Shown here one piece after another: positions 45,832-58,189 of a DNA stretch of 64,000 nt (position 1 is its first letter; each line of letters opens with the position of its first letter). The position numbers were made by a program, and so were the translations under genes. The notes below the pieces were generated by a model that was not told where the DNA came from, made no database searches, and saw only the letters and a list, made by a program, of their open reading frames with translations. The stretch lies in contig NC_135505.1 in NCBI RefSeq assembly GCF_052857255.1, forward strand, positions 63,898,149 to 63,962,148, in the 5' to 3' direction. The stretch is from Amblyomma americanum (Eukaryota > Arthropoda > Arachnida > Ixodida > Ixodidae).

Positions 45832-46156
45832 ACCCGCCGCGGTGGCTCAGTGGTTAGCGCGCTCGACTACTGATCCGGAGTTCCCGGGTTCGAACCCGAC
45901 CGCGGCGGTTGCGTTTTTATGGAGGAAAAACGCTAAGGCGCCCGTGTGCTGTGCGATGTCAGTGCACGTTAAAGATCCCCAGGTGGTCGAAATTATTCCG
46001 GAGCCCTCCACTACAGCACCTATTCTTCCTTTCTTCTTTCACTCCCTCCTTTGCCCTTCCCTTACAGCGCGGTTCAGGTGTCCAACGATATATGAGACAG
46101 ATACTGCGCCATTTCCTTTCCCCCCAAAACCAATTATTATTATTAATATTATTAGT
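45832..46156 (+). repeat. complete Ruka-like SINE
   Basis: 325 bases. tRNA-like head ACCCGCCGCGGTGGCTCAG with TGGTTAGCGCGCTCG (A box) and GGGTTCGAACCCGACC (B box). Body GTGCTGTGCGATGTCAGTG, CACGTTAAAGATCCCC and GGTGGTCGAAATTATTCCGG. Then a pyrimidine-rich stretch and a tail of ATT repeats. An 11-bp duplication (AGCCATTAACA) flanks it exactly. This is the reference copy for the other Ruka-like fragments in the window. RNA polymerase III transcription from the internal boxes and mobilisation by a LINE are expected from the class. Confidence 0.92.
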
Positions 46157-46167
46157 AGCCATTAACA
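46157..46167 (+). repeat. target-site duplication, right copy
   Basis: AGCCATTAACA, following the ATT tail of the SINE; identical to 45821-45831. Confidence 0.85.
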
Positions 46168-47862
46168 CTGTAACATAATGCCCTTAAATGCAGAGCTTTC
46201 GTGTCCTCCTACTATATTGGGGAGCGAGACAAGTTGCTATGCTTTCTAGGTGATGAAACTTGTCTGAGTAAGGTGTACGTGTTTTACATGTACAGTGAAA
46301 AGATACTGGAAGCCTGTATTGCCAAAATAATTTATTTTCATCACTGTCTTTCATGAATCCTAGAATTCATTATGCAGTCAAATTGTGAATCATTACCTAG
46401 TGCAACATTACATATTAAACAATATGGCTCATGTACAAAGATAATTTTTTTTTGACAGACCCTCCTTTCACTAACGTTCAACAGCGGCATACACGCACAT
46501 TATTGTTGCCTAATTTGTAAAAAGAAGTACCCAGCAGTCACCTTTGCTAAACACACTGACGGTCCAGTCACACTAATGGAGTAGAGGGTAAACAGGCTGT
46601 GTGTTTTTTTTCTTAAAGCAACCGAAATATATCCCCAATTTACATGAAGCAAAGTGCAAATGGCTGAGTCAATGAAAATGGAATCTAACACAGTTTTACT
46701 GGGAGGTTGATCGCTCAGCACAAAAAATTATCCCAGACCCCAAATTACGCAGATGAAATGATCCCGGACCTGGGAACACCACCCTAGTAAGCCATAAAAA
46801 GAATAACAAAGCTCAGTACTACTAGTATTACTGTCAATTTCCAGCTGGATTAGTGAACTCCATCATACCCTTCCAGCTGAAAAATGCCATTTGGAGCTTT
46901 ATTATTGAAAATACGTTTAGGTGCATACTTTATATTTCCAGTTACATTCAATTGAATTAATATAGAACTTGTAAGTTTTCGTCACGGGTACAAATTTCAG
47001 TTCGAAGATGGCAATAGGTAGTCTGACAAAACTCTGCTCAAGTCTTGGATTGCCATCTCGAAGATAATGACCATGAAACAATCGCCTGACTTTCACCTCA
47101 AGAAAAGCAGTTCATTGCTGTATAACCACGTGCAGTATGTGAAAGAGGCAGTCGAAAGCAAGCACACAGAGTCAACATAGTGCCATGAAGCAAAACATGT
47201 TGCAATCTTACCACACAAACGGTGCCACGCAAGATGCGTTGCACCCTGAAGAGATGTTTTAAATGACTGTAGACGCAGGGACCATGCTGCAGGTTGAGCA
47301 TGTAATGGACTGCTGGCTCTCCACAAACACCAAAGCAAACAGAAAAGCACTAATGAAAGCATGTGCAGTCAACACTATGATGGTAGAAGGAACACATTTT
47401 GGTGCCTTCCTGTCTTTCACTGAAGCACCAAATAAAATGTGTGTTGTACACAAACAGAACGTGTAAGGAGGCACTACAAGGAACGGCATTTCTTCAAAAT
47501 CACCAAAGCATGTGTTGAAGCACACACTCACCAAGTTGGCCGACGGTAGGCGCAAAGTACTTGGGACACTTCTTGACTCATGAAAAAGCTGCAGCAACCA
47601 AGAAAAATTCAGCGGGGCCCTTTGTCGACCTAAAGAGCGGTGAGGTGAAAGCCTTTAGCGCAGTGTTGCTGCTTCTGTCGCTGATGTGTGGTTGAAGATG
47701 TTGATTAAAGACTAGGCAACTGTTCGCTTCACAACACTGTCGCATTAGCACGCACACAATTAGTTGCTGGAGACGCAGGAGAGCGCTGAGGCGGCATCCT
47801 TCCACATCAGCATTCAGGAAGCGTCTGGCAGGATTGCCTGGGAAGCGCTCCTCTCGAATGAT

Positions 47863-47886
47863 AGTGGCGCCACTCAGTGACGTCAC
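47863..47886. promoter_or_regulatory. two adjacent palindromes, one a full CRE site
   Basis: AGTGGCGCCACT (perfect 12-bp palindrome) lies two bases before GTGACGTCAC (perfect 10-bp palindrome holding the TGACGTCA cAMP-response element). Such sites bind bZIP dimers in animals. No gene start is recognised nearby; the sequence may belong to a repeat end. Confidence 0.35.
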
Positions 47887-50624
47887 ACGCATGAGCAGCA
47901 AGAAGCTCAGGTAATAATAACTACTATTGCTGATTAACTAATTACTATTTAACTGTGAGCACACTTGCCTGCTTACGTGCAGGAAAGCGAAGGCATGTGT
48001 TTTGAGGAGAGGAAAGGGTTTTGAGGGAAGGAACCAGAGATCATATCTCACAATCTTGGTGGACACTTCAACCACGTTTGATTGATAGCTATACTGCGGC
48101 ACTTTTCTGCGAACATCTCTGCTGGCAAGTCATGAGCCTATAAAGGCTTTTGTCTTGAAACTAATCTCTGTTGTCATGCTTACCACCAATGAATTGAAAG
48201 CCATAAATATGGTCGTGTTTATAAAAGAGAACCAAAATTAAGAAGACTTGACCAGCTTCTTAGCAGTATGTTGTCAAACTTGAAAACAAGTAAATGTGCA
48301 CTGATGGCTTGTGGAAAAGCTACACGTGAAATCCATGGCAGTGGGTGCGGTTCCCACATTCAGCTGATCATACACTTGCTGTCTGTCAGGTAGAACCCAA
48401 ATGGTGATGTGTCCTCCTCCCTGTTGTAGATGTTGATGCTCCTGCTGTTATCACCACTCACCGGTGGTGTCATAATCCTGTAGCTGAGTGGGTATGAATG
48501 CATTCGCTTACACAAAGCAAGCTGTGCTGATCTTCGAAGAGAAACCCTTGAACATGCCGTGCAGCACCTGACATCTTTGCAGACACCTCATGTAATTATT
48601 CAGGAGCCTGGTATGGCGACCCAGATAGGTAATCAGTCCAGCCGAGACGTGAGCGAAGATGTATCTGTAATCAGGACTTTCGGGCACGAGATCCCATGGT
48701 GAGAGTGACCAGCCACATCTGCATTTGACGCACACCATCACCTGCAAGTTATTGTTGTGCATTGAAATCTTGGAACAAGCTAGACAATACGTTCCCAAAT
48801 ATGTGAAACTGTTGAAGCTGCAAGTTCAACTGCAGTCTAGTTTCACGTATGATTGTAAAATATGCTCAGTGCAAAACCTATCATTAGTACCAAAATTAAC
48901 TGTTTCCATAATAGCTACCGGTAATTGATTGCCGATTTTCCAAACTGATTGCCACAAATCATTTCATAGTAGAGTCTTTTTATATTCACTAAAAGAAACC
49001 ACTACAAATATGTTTCAGGGAAGGGCACAAGTTCTACTGTTTATGACTAGCTTCAGTTTTTTTAGTGTATGCATGCTTTTGCATTTCGCACCGAACAAAA
49101 TGAGGCTGCATTGTGGTCAGCAACAAAAATCCAAACCAACTGAACAATACTGCGTGTCACCCACACCTATCACTGCTGTCATGTGAAAACTCTAAGTCAT
49201 GGCTCGGTTACATAATTTTGATAAGCAGTTCTATTTACACTGTATTTCCGTGCTCAATAAGTTATGTATAAGTGCAATCAGACATCACTAGCTGTATGCA
49301 ATCTTACCCCAGGTAAACACATTAACCCTTCATGCCTGCCACAACACACTAAGCACGTGCTCACCAGTTTGATGATTTTCATGCGGGCAGTACACGATAA
49401 TAGAGATATTCCACACAAATTGGTCATGGATGGATCCTACACAGTCGTCTCCTGTGCTGGTTGGTACCTTCACCGACGGGAACAGCACACCTGTAAAAAA
49501 ATGTACAAGACTCGTATATTTTTGTCTTCCGTGTGCCCTTACAGAAATAATTACAGAAAAAAATTTATCCCTCCTACGGTCATTTCCACGTGACTGCTAT
49601 ATAACTGATGCTGTAACACTGCTATGAAAATTTCAGCTTGAGTAGCGAAATCACCTTTATCTGCTTCATTAGTAATGCTTTAGCCAGGTTATAGTATTCT
49701 TTTAAGCTTTCACGCATTTTTTTTCACACTTAAAGAAACGACTGTGTGCTGCACATATTCATTTGCCTGCTTTGAAGTCATTTTCAGCCTGCATGCAAAA
49801 GGAATGAGAATCATGCTGCCCAAGCTGTCACCGCTATAGCTTTCGTTTAAATTATCTCAAAAATGCTGGAGGCGTCACGTTGTACCTTTCCCGACAGACA
49901 TGTATGCTGTCTTGCTGACGTCGCTGTGATCAGATAGTGCGCCAGTGCACATAGATGTCTCGTCGAGAAGCCCGACGTATTCCTGGAGTTTGTTGCTGGG
50001 CCACGTGAACACCTATCGTGTCACCCACTCATCACGCGCGCAAAGCCCATCCGATCAGCGACGTTCACTGCTGGTAATCGCACCTCACAGCTCGACAGTT
50101 TGGCACTGCCTCTCACCGCAATGCAACCTTGAATAGCAACGAGACCATACGCATCGTCTGGTGATTGCACAGACAAGCTGTCAGTCAGAAACATCTCTAA
50201 AGCATCGTGGTACTATCGAAAGTCGATCCCGTCTCGCAGTTCTAGGGTTTAACAAACGATGAATAAATGCAACAATCAGCAAAACTCATCAAAACCCACC
50301 GCCGGCGCCACCTTTACCACGTTACATTAACCGCACAGACCGATGATCTCTCACCGCAAGCGAAAAGTTGGCAATGGGAGAGCAGTTCGCGGCCCGATGC
50401 GGCTGCACATTTAAGCTTTGGCTAATAACGCTCTGATTCCTTGCTTATTTCACATGTGCCCTTATGACGCCGTTTCATGGCATTGTAGAAACAAAGCAAG
50501 ACTTTTATAAGCTTAGTTTTGGCTTCAAATAAATACATGTCAAGCTGCGGCAACCTAACGTCGTATAAATCAGCGTTGCATTCACTCATTTACATAATTC
50601 GGGTACATTTAGCCGGGCGAAATT

Positions 50625-50661
50625 ATGGCGGCGGATTGCAGCCATTTTTATCAATGGCGGC
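50625..50661. promoter_or_regulatory. YY1/Pho-like motif cluster
   Basis: ATGGCGGC at 50625-50632 and 50654-50661, with a reverse GCAGCCATTT between them. The CCAT/ATGG core with flanking GGC is the YY1/Pho consensus; three in 37 bases is denser than expected in AT-rich DNA. No transcription unit could be attached to it. Confidence 0.3.
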
Positions 50662-51869
50662 ACATCGTAAAAGTGATTTAACGTCAATTTGACATTATTT
50701 CCTCAGCAATCACTCCCACTTTTAGAATCAGGCACTATCATGTTATTTTGGCCTCAGCAGGAAATATTGCAGTCAGAAGCATGCTATTAATGATAATGAT
50801 ATGTGTTAGAACGTCAGCGATCACATCGGAAAAGTAGTTTATAAAGAATTCACCTAATATCACAGAGTACAGCCGCTATGATTTTATCAAGATCTGCATT
50901 CGGTTTCTGAAATTCAAATGTTCAGTTTCTAATATTACTAATGAATTCAGTATACCTGATTTGGGTAAGGCAAGGAGGACTGTGCATGAAACTGTTATTG
51001 CGTTTATTGATAGTTTCGTGGCATATCGGCAGCAAACGTGGGCAATCTAGGTATGTGCTGTGGAGTGCGTAAAGTTCCTGACCTGTGGCCGAGATTTCCC
51101 GGAGTTGCAGCAAACAGCTCTGAGTAAGTTTTAGTAGTTTCGCTCTGCTTACTAAAATAATTACGCATTTACTGATCTCATGATTTTGCTAAAACATTTT
51201 TATATTCAATGCTTGGATTTATTTTGATCTTGGAGTGTTGCATCTATCCACGTTTTTCTTAACATCTTTCGAAGCGAGAATCTTTACTGCGGTAGATAAA
51301 CCAGTCGTCACGTCGGCCGGAAATTGAGCTGGAATGACCTTCTTCCCCAGCCAAATTTTCTTTCTTGTAATACGACTCCTAGCGATCATTTAAAGTGCTT
51401 TGTTGTATGAGTGATTTATGTTATCAACAAAAGGACTGTACGTGACGCTTGGACTCAATTCAGTGACAAACAATTCCCAATTTTTGACCACTATCGGCGA
51501 CTGCTGAGCCACAGCCTTTTTTGCTGCCCACTGAACCAGCTGGCTGGCTGGCTCACAAAGTTGGAGAGCCGGAAAAAGCGGACTGCCCAAGACCGCAGTG
51601 ATACCCTGAAGTTTTCGCTTCTGACGAAAGATCGCTTACAGCAGTGTTGAACTTTACGCTGGTTAGAGCGTACGAGCTTTCAGTCGAACTCTTCACTTGG
51701 GAGTAAAACACGAACCACCTTTGAAGGCTGAGTGTCTTAAACTAAGTTTGCCCCTGAAAGGGCGCAGCGGGGTTTGCGAAGCCACCTCCATGCACACAGC
51801 CCTGAAGAAGCCGGGCGCCGGGCCGAGGGTGACTTGTACCCATTTTTGTACCCAGCCAGCCAGCAAGCA

Positions 51870-52073
51870 GTCCGGAAAGGCGGGCGGGTGGGCAGGCGAT
51901 CTGGCGGGGGGCCGGCGGGCGGAGAGGCAGGTGGGCAGGCGGGCAGGCGGGCTGGCTGGCGGGCAGGCAAGCGGGCAGGCGGGCAGGCGGGCGGTCAGGC
52001 GGGCAGGCGGGCAGGCGGGCAGGCGGGCGGGCAGGCGGGCAGGCAGGCGGGCAGGAAGGCAGGCAGGGGAGGG
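51870..52073. repeat. GGCA/GGCG tetranucleotide minisatellite
   Basis: About 200 bases made of GGCA, GGCG and AGGC units in mixed order (for example GGGCAGGCGGGCAGGCGGGC). It is almost free of T and C-poor apart from the unit C. Long ORFs on both strands (up to 154 codons) arise only from this composition. No copy-number variant or gene is suggested. Confidence 0.92.
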
Positions 52074-52689
52074 GAGTGTCATGCAGATACATCGTGAAGG
52101 GGACGGTAGGGACAAGCCGTGGCTGGATTATGAGGAGCGCCAAATTTGTGGGGGAGAGTAAAAGCCCAACGCTTGCCAGGTAGCTATTGCTGGGACTGCT
52201 CCCTGATGCGTCGGCTCTATGTCTTCATCCAAGCCGTATGTGGTGGAAACCGTTATATCGTTCGTGTGAATGTGTGTCCCATGTGAGGGATGCCGCTGAG
52301 AGCGTTTGCGAGGGGTATGAGAGGGATATTGAAGAACGATGACAACAATGTCCTTTGCGGGGTGGCAATGTTAACAGTGAAGAAGCCGGGCATTCATTCA
52401 TAGTCTGGTTATTATGCTTGGATTAACTGCCGATTATGTTCCATTTCTAAGTTACTTTGTGAAAAGCAATCAAGTCCTCGCTCTTCTAAAGCCCTAGTGC
52501 TTCTCTTATTCCTGCGGGTACATCGTGCACTGAGGGTTGGAGAATGTTATGCTGGATAAGAATGTGTTCCATCTTTCGCCTACCTTGTATTTAGCAGCAG
52601 CAAACGTCATAATGTGTGTCAATTTTTTTCCGATAGCACTTACTCCTCAAACACCGAGCCCTAGCCTCAAATGGTAAGCAGCTCTCTCC

Positions 52690-53860
52690 GGAAATGTCTA
52701 AAACGTTTTCGCTTTTAATATCAGATTTAGGCTTCTATAGAGCTCCACCGTCGGTTTATCCAACATTTTCTTTTGCCAGTGAGCATTTTCGTTGGAGCAT
52801 ACTTTTAGTTTGAAGGTTGTCTTACTATCAGTTTCTTCCCTCGACATTTGCATTTATTACGAAACCATTTAGTTAATCACCTTCATATAGTGTCGATACT
52901 GCTTCGGTGAAAATACTTTGAAAATTTTTGCCACCAATCTTTTCTAATTTAAATGACTCCAGGGTTCTTTATACTACCTCTTAACTTTTTGCATCATGAG
53001 CTTTGATTGCTCATAATATCACATCACATGAACAGCTTTGTTCTTATGTGCCCCTGAGGCAAGCCTGCCGACAGTTTTACGCTTTGTTTCAAGTGCCGAA
53101 TTTGCGCAGAACTCAAGCACACGAAACCTTTTGCGAATGCCAAGCACGGTACCATTGACCCTTCCAGATTGCCAGAATAACTTTATAGTTAGTATATTCC
53201 CAGAGGGCGTGATTATTTGTCAGACGGCGTTTATTTTTCGTTTCTTTATAAATTCCTCCCTTTGGCCTCGCATATATTCTCGGCGATCATTTCTCCTGAT
53301 ACCAATGTGCTTTCACGCCTTTCCTGTAGGACCATCTAATGTTTGCAGCGTGATCGTACCAGACTCATCAATATAAACCATGAATCTCGATTTTGCAGCG
53401 CTAATTCTCAGTTATAGAGCCTCCGCGTCTTTTCCATAAATGTCTATGAATAGTTGAAGACCCCTCGCACCGTCTGCTGAAAGTTCGATGTCATCGGCGC
53501 ATATCAGTCAAGGCATGCGACCTGTCTCCAGTTGGCATATTTTCTGCATCAATAAAGTAAAACATAATCCGCTCATTTTTATCTTCTTTCATTGTTTGTG
53601 ATGTAGAGCATAAATAGAAGTGCGTATAAAGGACGTCCTTGCCTAAGTCTCTTGTCAACCGCAAATTTTTCTGCAGATTCCATTTCCTGCTAATTCAAAG
53701 TTGCGTGGTTTCCTCGTGAACTTCTTTGAATGATAATATTATTTCCAAGGCCAAAGTCTATTTTTCCTTAATTCGTCATACCAGGGCATTGGGTACACTG
53801 TCGTCAGCACCGATGACATCTCTGAACGCCCTCCACAGTGGTTGCTCTTCACTTGCAGCC
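52690..53860 (-). mobile_element. LINE fragment with reverse-transcriptase palm, CR1-like
   Basis: Minus strand: SEEQPLWRAFRDVIGADD (53850), GICRKIC (53680), ICADDIELSADGARGLQ (53500; RT motif C with Cys for Tyr), LFIDIYGKDAEALITEN (53440), SGTITLQTLDGPTGKA (53370), then an ITPSGNILTIKLFWQSGRV segment in another frame (53200), and RFRVLEFCANSALETKRK (53100). This order (ADD, then a LFMDICG-like helix, then a GYN-like region with WKG) matches a LINE family frequent in ticks, from memory. Frames shift often. No 5' or 3' end is recognised. Confidence 0.65.
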
Positions 53861-54009
53861 ACTTCGACGCATTACTTTACAATGCATTAGTTTACTATTA
53901 CTTTTTAAATTAAATAATCTGAACATTGATTCTAGCGCTTTGAAATGAATGGAATACTTTCTTCATAACCGATCACAATTTCTTTCCGCTAAAAACTAGA
54001 ATTCACCTT

Positions 54010-54245
54010 TCAGTGGCATTTACACGGGTGTTCCTCAAGGGTCAGTCATTGCACCACTTCTCTTTCTCATTAACATCAATGATCTCCGTTCCAAAGTAGC
54101 ATTTAAAAATCACATCTTTGCTGACGACTGCTTCGTTGTTTGCGAAATAAAATCACCCGAAGATTGTGACCTCATTCAGCGTGATGTTACTTATATTTCT
54201 ACTTGGTGCAATGACTGGCTCATGCACCTAAACAGTGACGATTGC
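54010..54245 (+). mobile_element. LINE fragment, reverse transcriptase motifs B-C, well preserved
   Basis: One open frame of about 75 codons: GVPQGSVIAPLLFLININDL (motif B), then FADDCFVVCEI (motif C, FADD) and ISTWCNDWLMHLNSDDC (motif D). The family is CR1/Jockey-like and differs from all other LINEs in the window. Both ends are abrupt; on the right it passes into GAGTATCTCGAGTATCCCGA. It has no neighbouring endonuclease or tail. Too short to code for a working enzyme. Confidence 0.75.
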
Positions 54246-54249
54246 GATG

Positions 54250-56905
54250 TATGCGAGTATCTCGAGTATCCCGAGTATCCAGACAGCCGTCCATAGTGTT
54301 GTTCTTTCTTTCACTCAGTTCGGTTTCAGGAGTGTTGTGTGAAAGAATAATGCTTTTCCAGATAATGGCTTTTTCAAAACAATAATGACAAAACGTTGCT
54401 CGACATAAAACAGTCGACACATAGCCAGTGACATGCACGGCAAATAAAAACTGAATACAACCTTCCGATTAGTTTTCTACAACGGCATATTTGTTTATTC
54501 AATGGCGTCCTATAGAAACAAACGGAGATGCGCTCCGCATTAAGGGTATGACACCATGTCGAATTGGGTTAATTCCCATATATGCAGAGGGTCATTCTCT
54601 ACTTTGCAGTAATATATCTGTGGCAGTGCTCATGACCCTCCTGGCGCAGTGCTTCAGCTGTAAAGCGATGCGCCACTTCCCTGCGATGGCAGGAGCTCAC
54701 AGCGGAGGCCTTGTGCGGCGCAGGTTACTCGTTCCAAGCGGTCAATCATAATTTTAAATGCCACCTGCCATTGTCGGCAGTTTGCTCACTATCCAATGAG
54801 GGCGTTGTGATGGCGTCTCTAGGCCACCAGACTTAGGCGAACCACGTGCCTACTAGCTTCCTCTCTGGGGACCACCTGCCTGAGCCAAGCCCCTGATATT
54901 TGACTCACAGCGGCAACTCCGAATTTTTTGCGTAACGGGTTTTTTAATGCTTCACGTTAATACACCCGCCTATAATACGGTCGTCTCTAATGATGGAGTT
55001 CCAAGACGATGTTCGCCCAAGTTGGTCGATAATACAGTATAAAAGCATTTCATGCCTCGACATTCTACTAGCATCTTACTATAAGTTACTTTTTCGATCG
55101 CCCAGAACACATAAGCAGCCATTAGGTGTGCGCTCTCAGTACCTGTCGTCATCACGTTACATACGCTCAACCAGAGATTAGAATTTTTGGATAGCAGAAA
55201 TTGTGATTACTTCAAATGTTTCCTTGTGAAGTACCATTTCCGCGGCACTTACAGATGAAATTAAAAATAATATCGTATCTACGAGTGTTGATTCATGTTA
55301 GCAACCATGATCTGCTCAGCGAAGTAATAACAACAGTCTGGGCCAGAATGTACAATTGTTTTGCAAGTTGGGATGTTTGCAAGCAGAAGCTCCATGATTG
55401 TTACGCAAGTTTGATCGTGTCCATCACACCGCTAAAATTAATGTGTATATCGCGCCCCTATCCTTACGGACATCGAATGACCTGTGTTAGGTATGCTATG
55501 CAGGGTATGTTGCTTGGCTTGTTGGTGGTTGTTGAACATCATGAACTAGCAGCTTTGCCAGAGGAGGACACAGAGAGGACACACCGGCACAATTGCGCTG
55601 ATCTTGCCGGGATCGACCACTCCCTGAAAGCATTATCAAGACGCAGCTACTTGAGACTGTCCTCTTCATATATCTCTGTAGTAGATTATTTTGAGTGTTA
55701 ATGCCCTTCTGTTAAGTGTAAGGCGCGGATCAGACATGCTTAAAATAAAGTTGACAGTTCAGCACAATTGTGTGTGTGTGTGTCCTCTCTGCGTCCTTGT
55801 CTGTCAGCGCTGCGATTTCATTATGTTAAGGATGCTATAAAAGAGTACCATAGAGTTGCTAGCCACTTGTCATCTACTCTCAAACTGCTGTGCCTTCTGA
55901 GGGTCGTATGTGGCAAGACTTTCAGCTTGTAGCAGTGCGAAGACTGCTCAGTAGTCTGCTGTCTTTGCGTTGAGCTGACAAAATTAATATTTGCTTCACT
56001 GCTTGTTTCGGCCACCTCTGAACATCGCTGTGCATATTCAACCAGGCGGCACATCAGTGACCCGCAATTCGACGAAGCATTTCAAAAAGGTTTTGCGTAA
56101 TTAAGTGGAACCTCGTTCCCGAAAGGAGACCGGTGAAAAAGCACCTTGGTTACAATAAACAAAGCCCTATGTGGAAAATTGTTGCGCACATTCTCATCTA
56201 TAGAGCGTTGTTCCTTCTTCCACATATTTTGGTAACAATATCTAGTGAAAAATCAGTACGCAGCGCGTTACAAGAATATATCAATAAATCCTTTATTGCG
56301 AGGCAGAGATTGCACTAAGCCGCTTGGCAGTGGACACATGTACTGTTCATAGGTTTCACTTGATTGGTAAGATAGCACTTGTGAAGTATGTAAGGGGAAG
56401 GTCTCTTGTTGCCGACTGAGCTTATCCAATAGTGTCAATCAGCAGCTCTAGTGTTCCTTCGTATAACCGACGCCTGCTTTCTGCTTTTTTATTGATGCGA
56501 ACGTAGTGCGATAAGTATCCTGCCGGTGGAGTCTTCATTGAACATATTTCGTTAGGAATTCTGATCTAGCGGCTTCGACGGAAGTTGGAGTGTGGGGCGT
56601 TGAACTTTTCATGAAGCACACCGGCTTGCGCGGCTGCGTTTCTCCGTTCGTGCCAGTGTGACTAGGTGGTCATATAATTTGGATGTTTGTTCCCACGTCT
56701 CATAACTGTTTCAACCTGTTGTTGATATTTTTGGCCACAGCGTGCAATATAGTTGGTGCTGTCAGCTCTTCTATTGCTGCGTATCATTCAGTTATGATTC
56801 GGCAATTATTTGCATTTTTTTGTTCCGCAACAACCCTGTGGCGGTCGTAGCGGAATTTTCCGCTCCAGGTATGGCATTGTATTCTGCGCGTATGATTATG
56901 CCGCC
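54250..56905. other. unassigned stretch
   Basis: No supported gene. The 161-codon plus ORF at 55216-55701 has no recognisable domain and leads into the dispersed repeat at 55710. Otherwise AT-rich. Confidence 0.35.
55710..55830 (+). repeat. dispersed repeat 3' end, copy 2
   Basis: GTAAGGCGCGGATCAGACATG, then AAAATAAAGTTGACAGTTC, then AGCACAATTG with a (TG)8 run and CGCTGCGATTTCATTATG. Same layout as 11278-11400, with an expanded GT microsatellite. The retroelement family is unknown. Confidence 0.5.
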
Positions 56906-56910
56906 ATGTA

Positions 56911-57090
56911 AGTGGCATGTGTGCAGGTCCTTGCGTTGCTTTACTAGCGTACAGTCCCACATCATGCCAAAAATTTTGTTTATTATTCAGCTTCTAGGTA
57001 GGTGGCATCTTTGCTGGTCATTGAGCTGCTGTAGTAGCGCACAGGCCCAGATCATACCAAACGTTTCGTTTATAGTGCAGTGTCGGTGTG
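56911..57090 (-). repeat. imperfect tandem repeat, 90-bp period
   Basis: AGTGGCATGTGTGCAGGTCC (56911) and GGTGGCATCTTTGCTGGTC (57001) begin two units that stay alignable for about 80 bases. The period is divisible by three. On minus both units read FGM(I/M)W(A/D)C(A/T)L, then a charged stretch, then a C-H-L ending. It lies next to the LINE fragment at 57120. Could be a decayed peptide repeat or a local duplication. Confidence 0.4.
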
Positions 57091-57119
57091 GATGTCTGTT
57101 GTGTGCGGCAGTCCCGTCA

Positions 57120-57930
57120 GTAAATTTCTCTATTCAAAAAGTTGCCTAGCGACCACTTTCTGCCTTTTGATAGGTCGCTGTGGCGTTCCTCCGATTCACG
57201 GCATCTCCAAGGGAGGTGATACGTCATTCTCTATGGGCTCTCGTTTCGCGTTGATGCCGTTGCCTATTACCATAGTCTGCTTCCCTTGTGTTGTGTTTTC
57301 AAGTTGGTATCGCATTCGTACTTTCGCTTCATTGATGATGTGTCTTATGGGTGGCATTGCTGCCAGCCTAAGCAACTCTTCGTTCCTCGCATGTTTTTGT
57401 AAAGCAGTAATGGTTCAAGGGTGGCCTTCTGTAGCTTTTCGATGTCATCGAGCTCGCGATGAGAAAACTCATACACATGTAGCCCGTAAAGAATCCTTCC
57501 GACCACGACTACACTTTCGAGTGTTCGGCATGATTGGAACCAAGCTGCACCGCACTTGTTCGATATTCTTGGGATGTTTCCCGACATCGGAGCCAAGTTT
57601 CTCTTGAATATACGAATCCGTTTGCGAGGGTTGTTACGGCTAGCGATCGGTTACCCCGTGAACTCGATTTGCCAGTTTGTAAATGTGAGGTCGTGGCCAC
57701 ATATAGGCAGGGTGATCCGTTTTTTGGCGTTAGCGGCATTCATTAAGTCTATGCTGATCAGCTTCGCCTGTTCTTGTGACAGCTGTAGTCCCAAGATATC
57801 GAGGTTGCCATTGAGGCTAATATTAATCACTCCTTATGCTCTCTTTGTCTTGGCGGCTGAGCGCTTCCGTTCATATAGTGATACCATCTGCGTAAATAAT
57901 GAAGCGGGCTCTGCGCCATGCTGCTAAACT
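57120..57930 (-). mobile_element. LINE fragment, RT C-terminal region, CR1-like
   Basis: Minus: NLDILGLQLSQEQAKLISID (57780), a basic stretch near 57600, NKCGAAWFQSCRTLESVVV (57530), GRILYGLHVYEFSHRELDDI and EKLQKATLEPLL (57440). This is the thumb and C-terminal helix region of CR1-like LINEs, in which a GRxLYG motif and a REAMR-type helix follow. Frame changes occur, and nothing of the palm or endonuclease is present. Confidence 0.5.
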
Positions 57931-58189
57931 TGACCATGACCAGTGTAGCAGAAGCGCTCGAAAGATGGACCTCGTGCTAAAAGTAATTTATTGCATTTTA
58001 TCACTTACATTTTCTTGTAGTTTTGTGATTAACAATTTATTTTTACAATCGATAACGTTCCGGGTAATTCAATTGCTTTTTATAATTGATCACTGGCATT
58101 TAGTCTGTTTCATTTCCAAAAACAAGTTGTAATCTGCGGTACACAAAAACAACCCAAGCTGATGGCAAACACTGTTTCTAATGAGGATG

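Larger units (their letters stand above)
46168..51869. other. long gene-poor stretch
   Basis: No coding sequence that I can support, although many ORFs of 60-115 codons exist on both strands. Two possible promoter-like clusters are listed separately (47863-47886 and 50625-50661). The part 47590-47900, with its CG-richer sequence, may be one end of an unidentified repeat. Confidence 0.4.

Noticed and set aside
51693..52161. Overlapping ORFs of 107-154 codons on both strands
   Set aside because: They arise from the GGCA/GGCG minisatellite, which lacks stop codons in most frames.
55216..55701. 161-codon plus ORF as a gene
   Set aside because: No domain, no promoter or splice support; adjacent to a dispersed repeat end.
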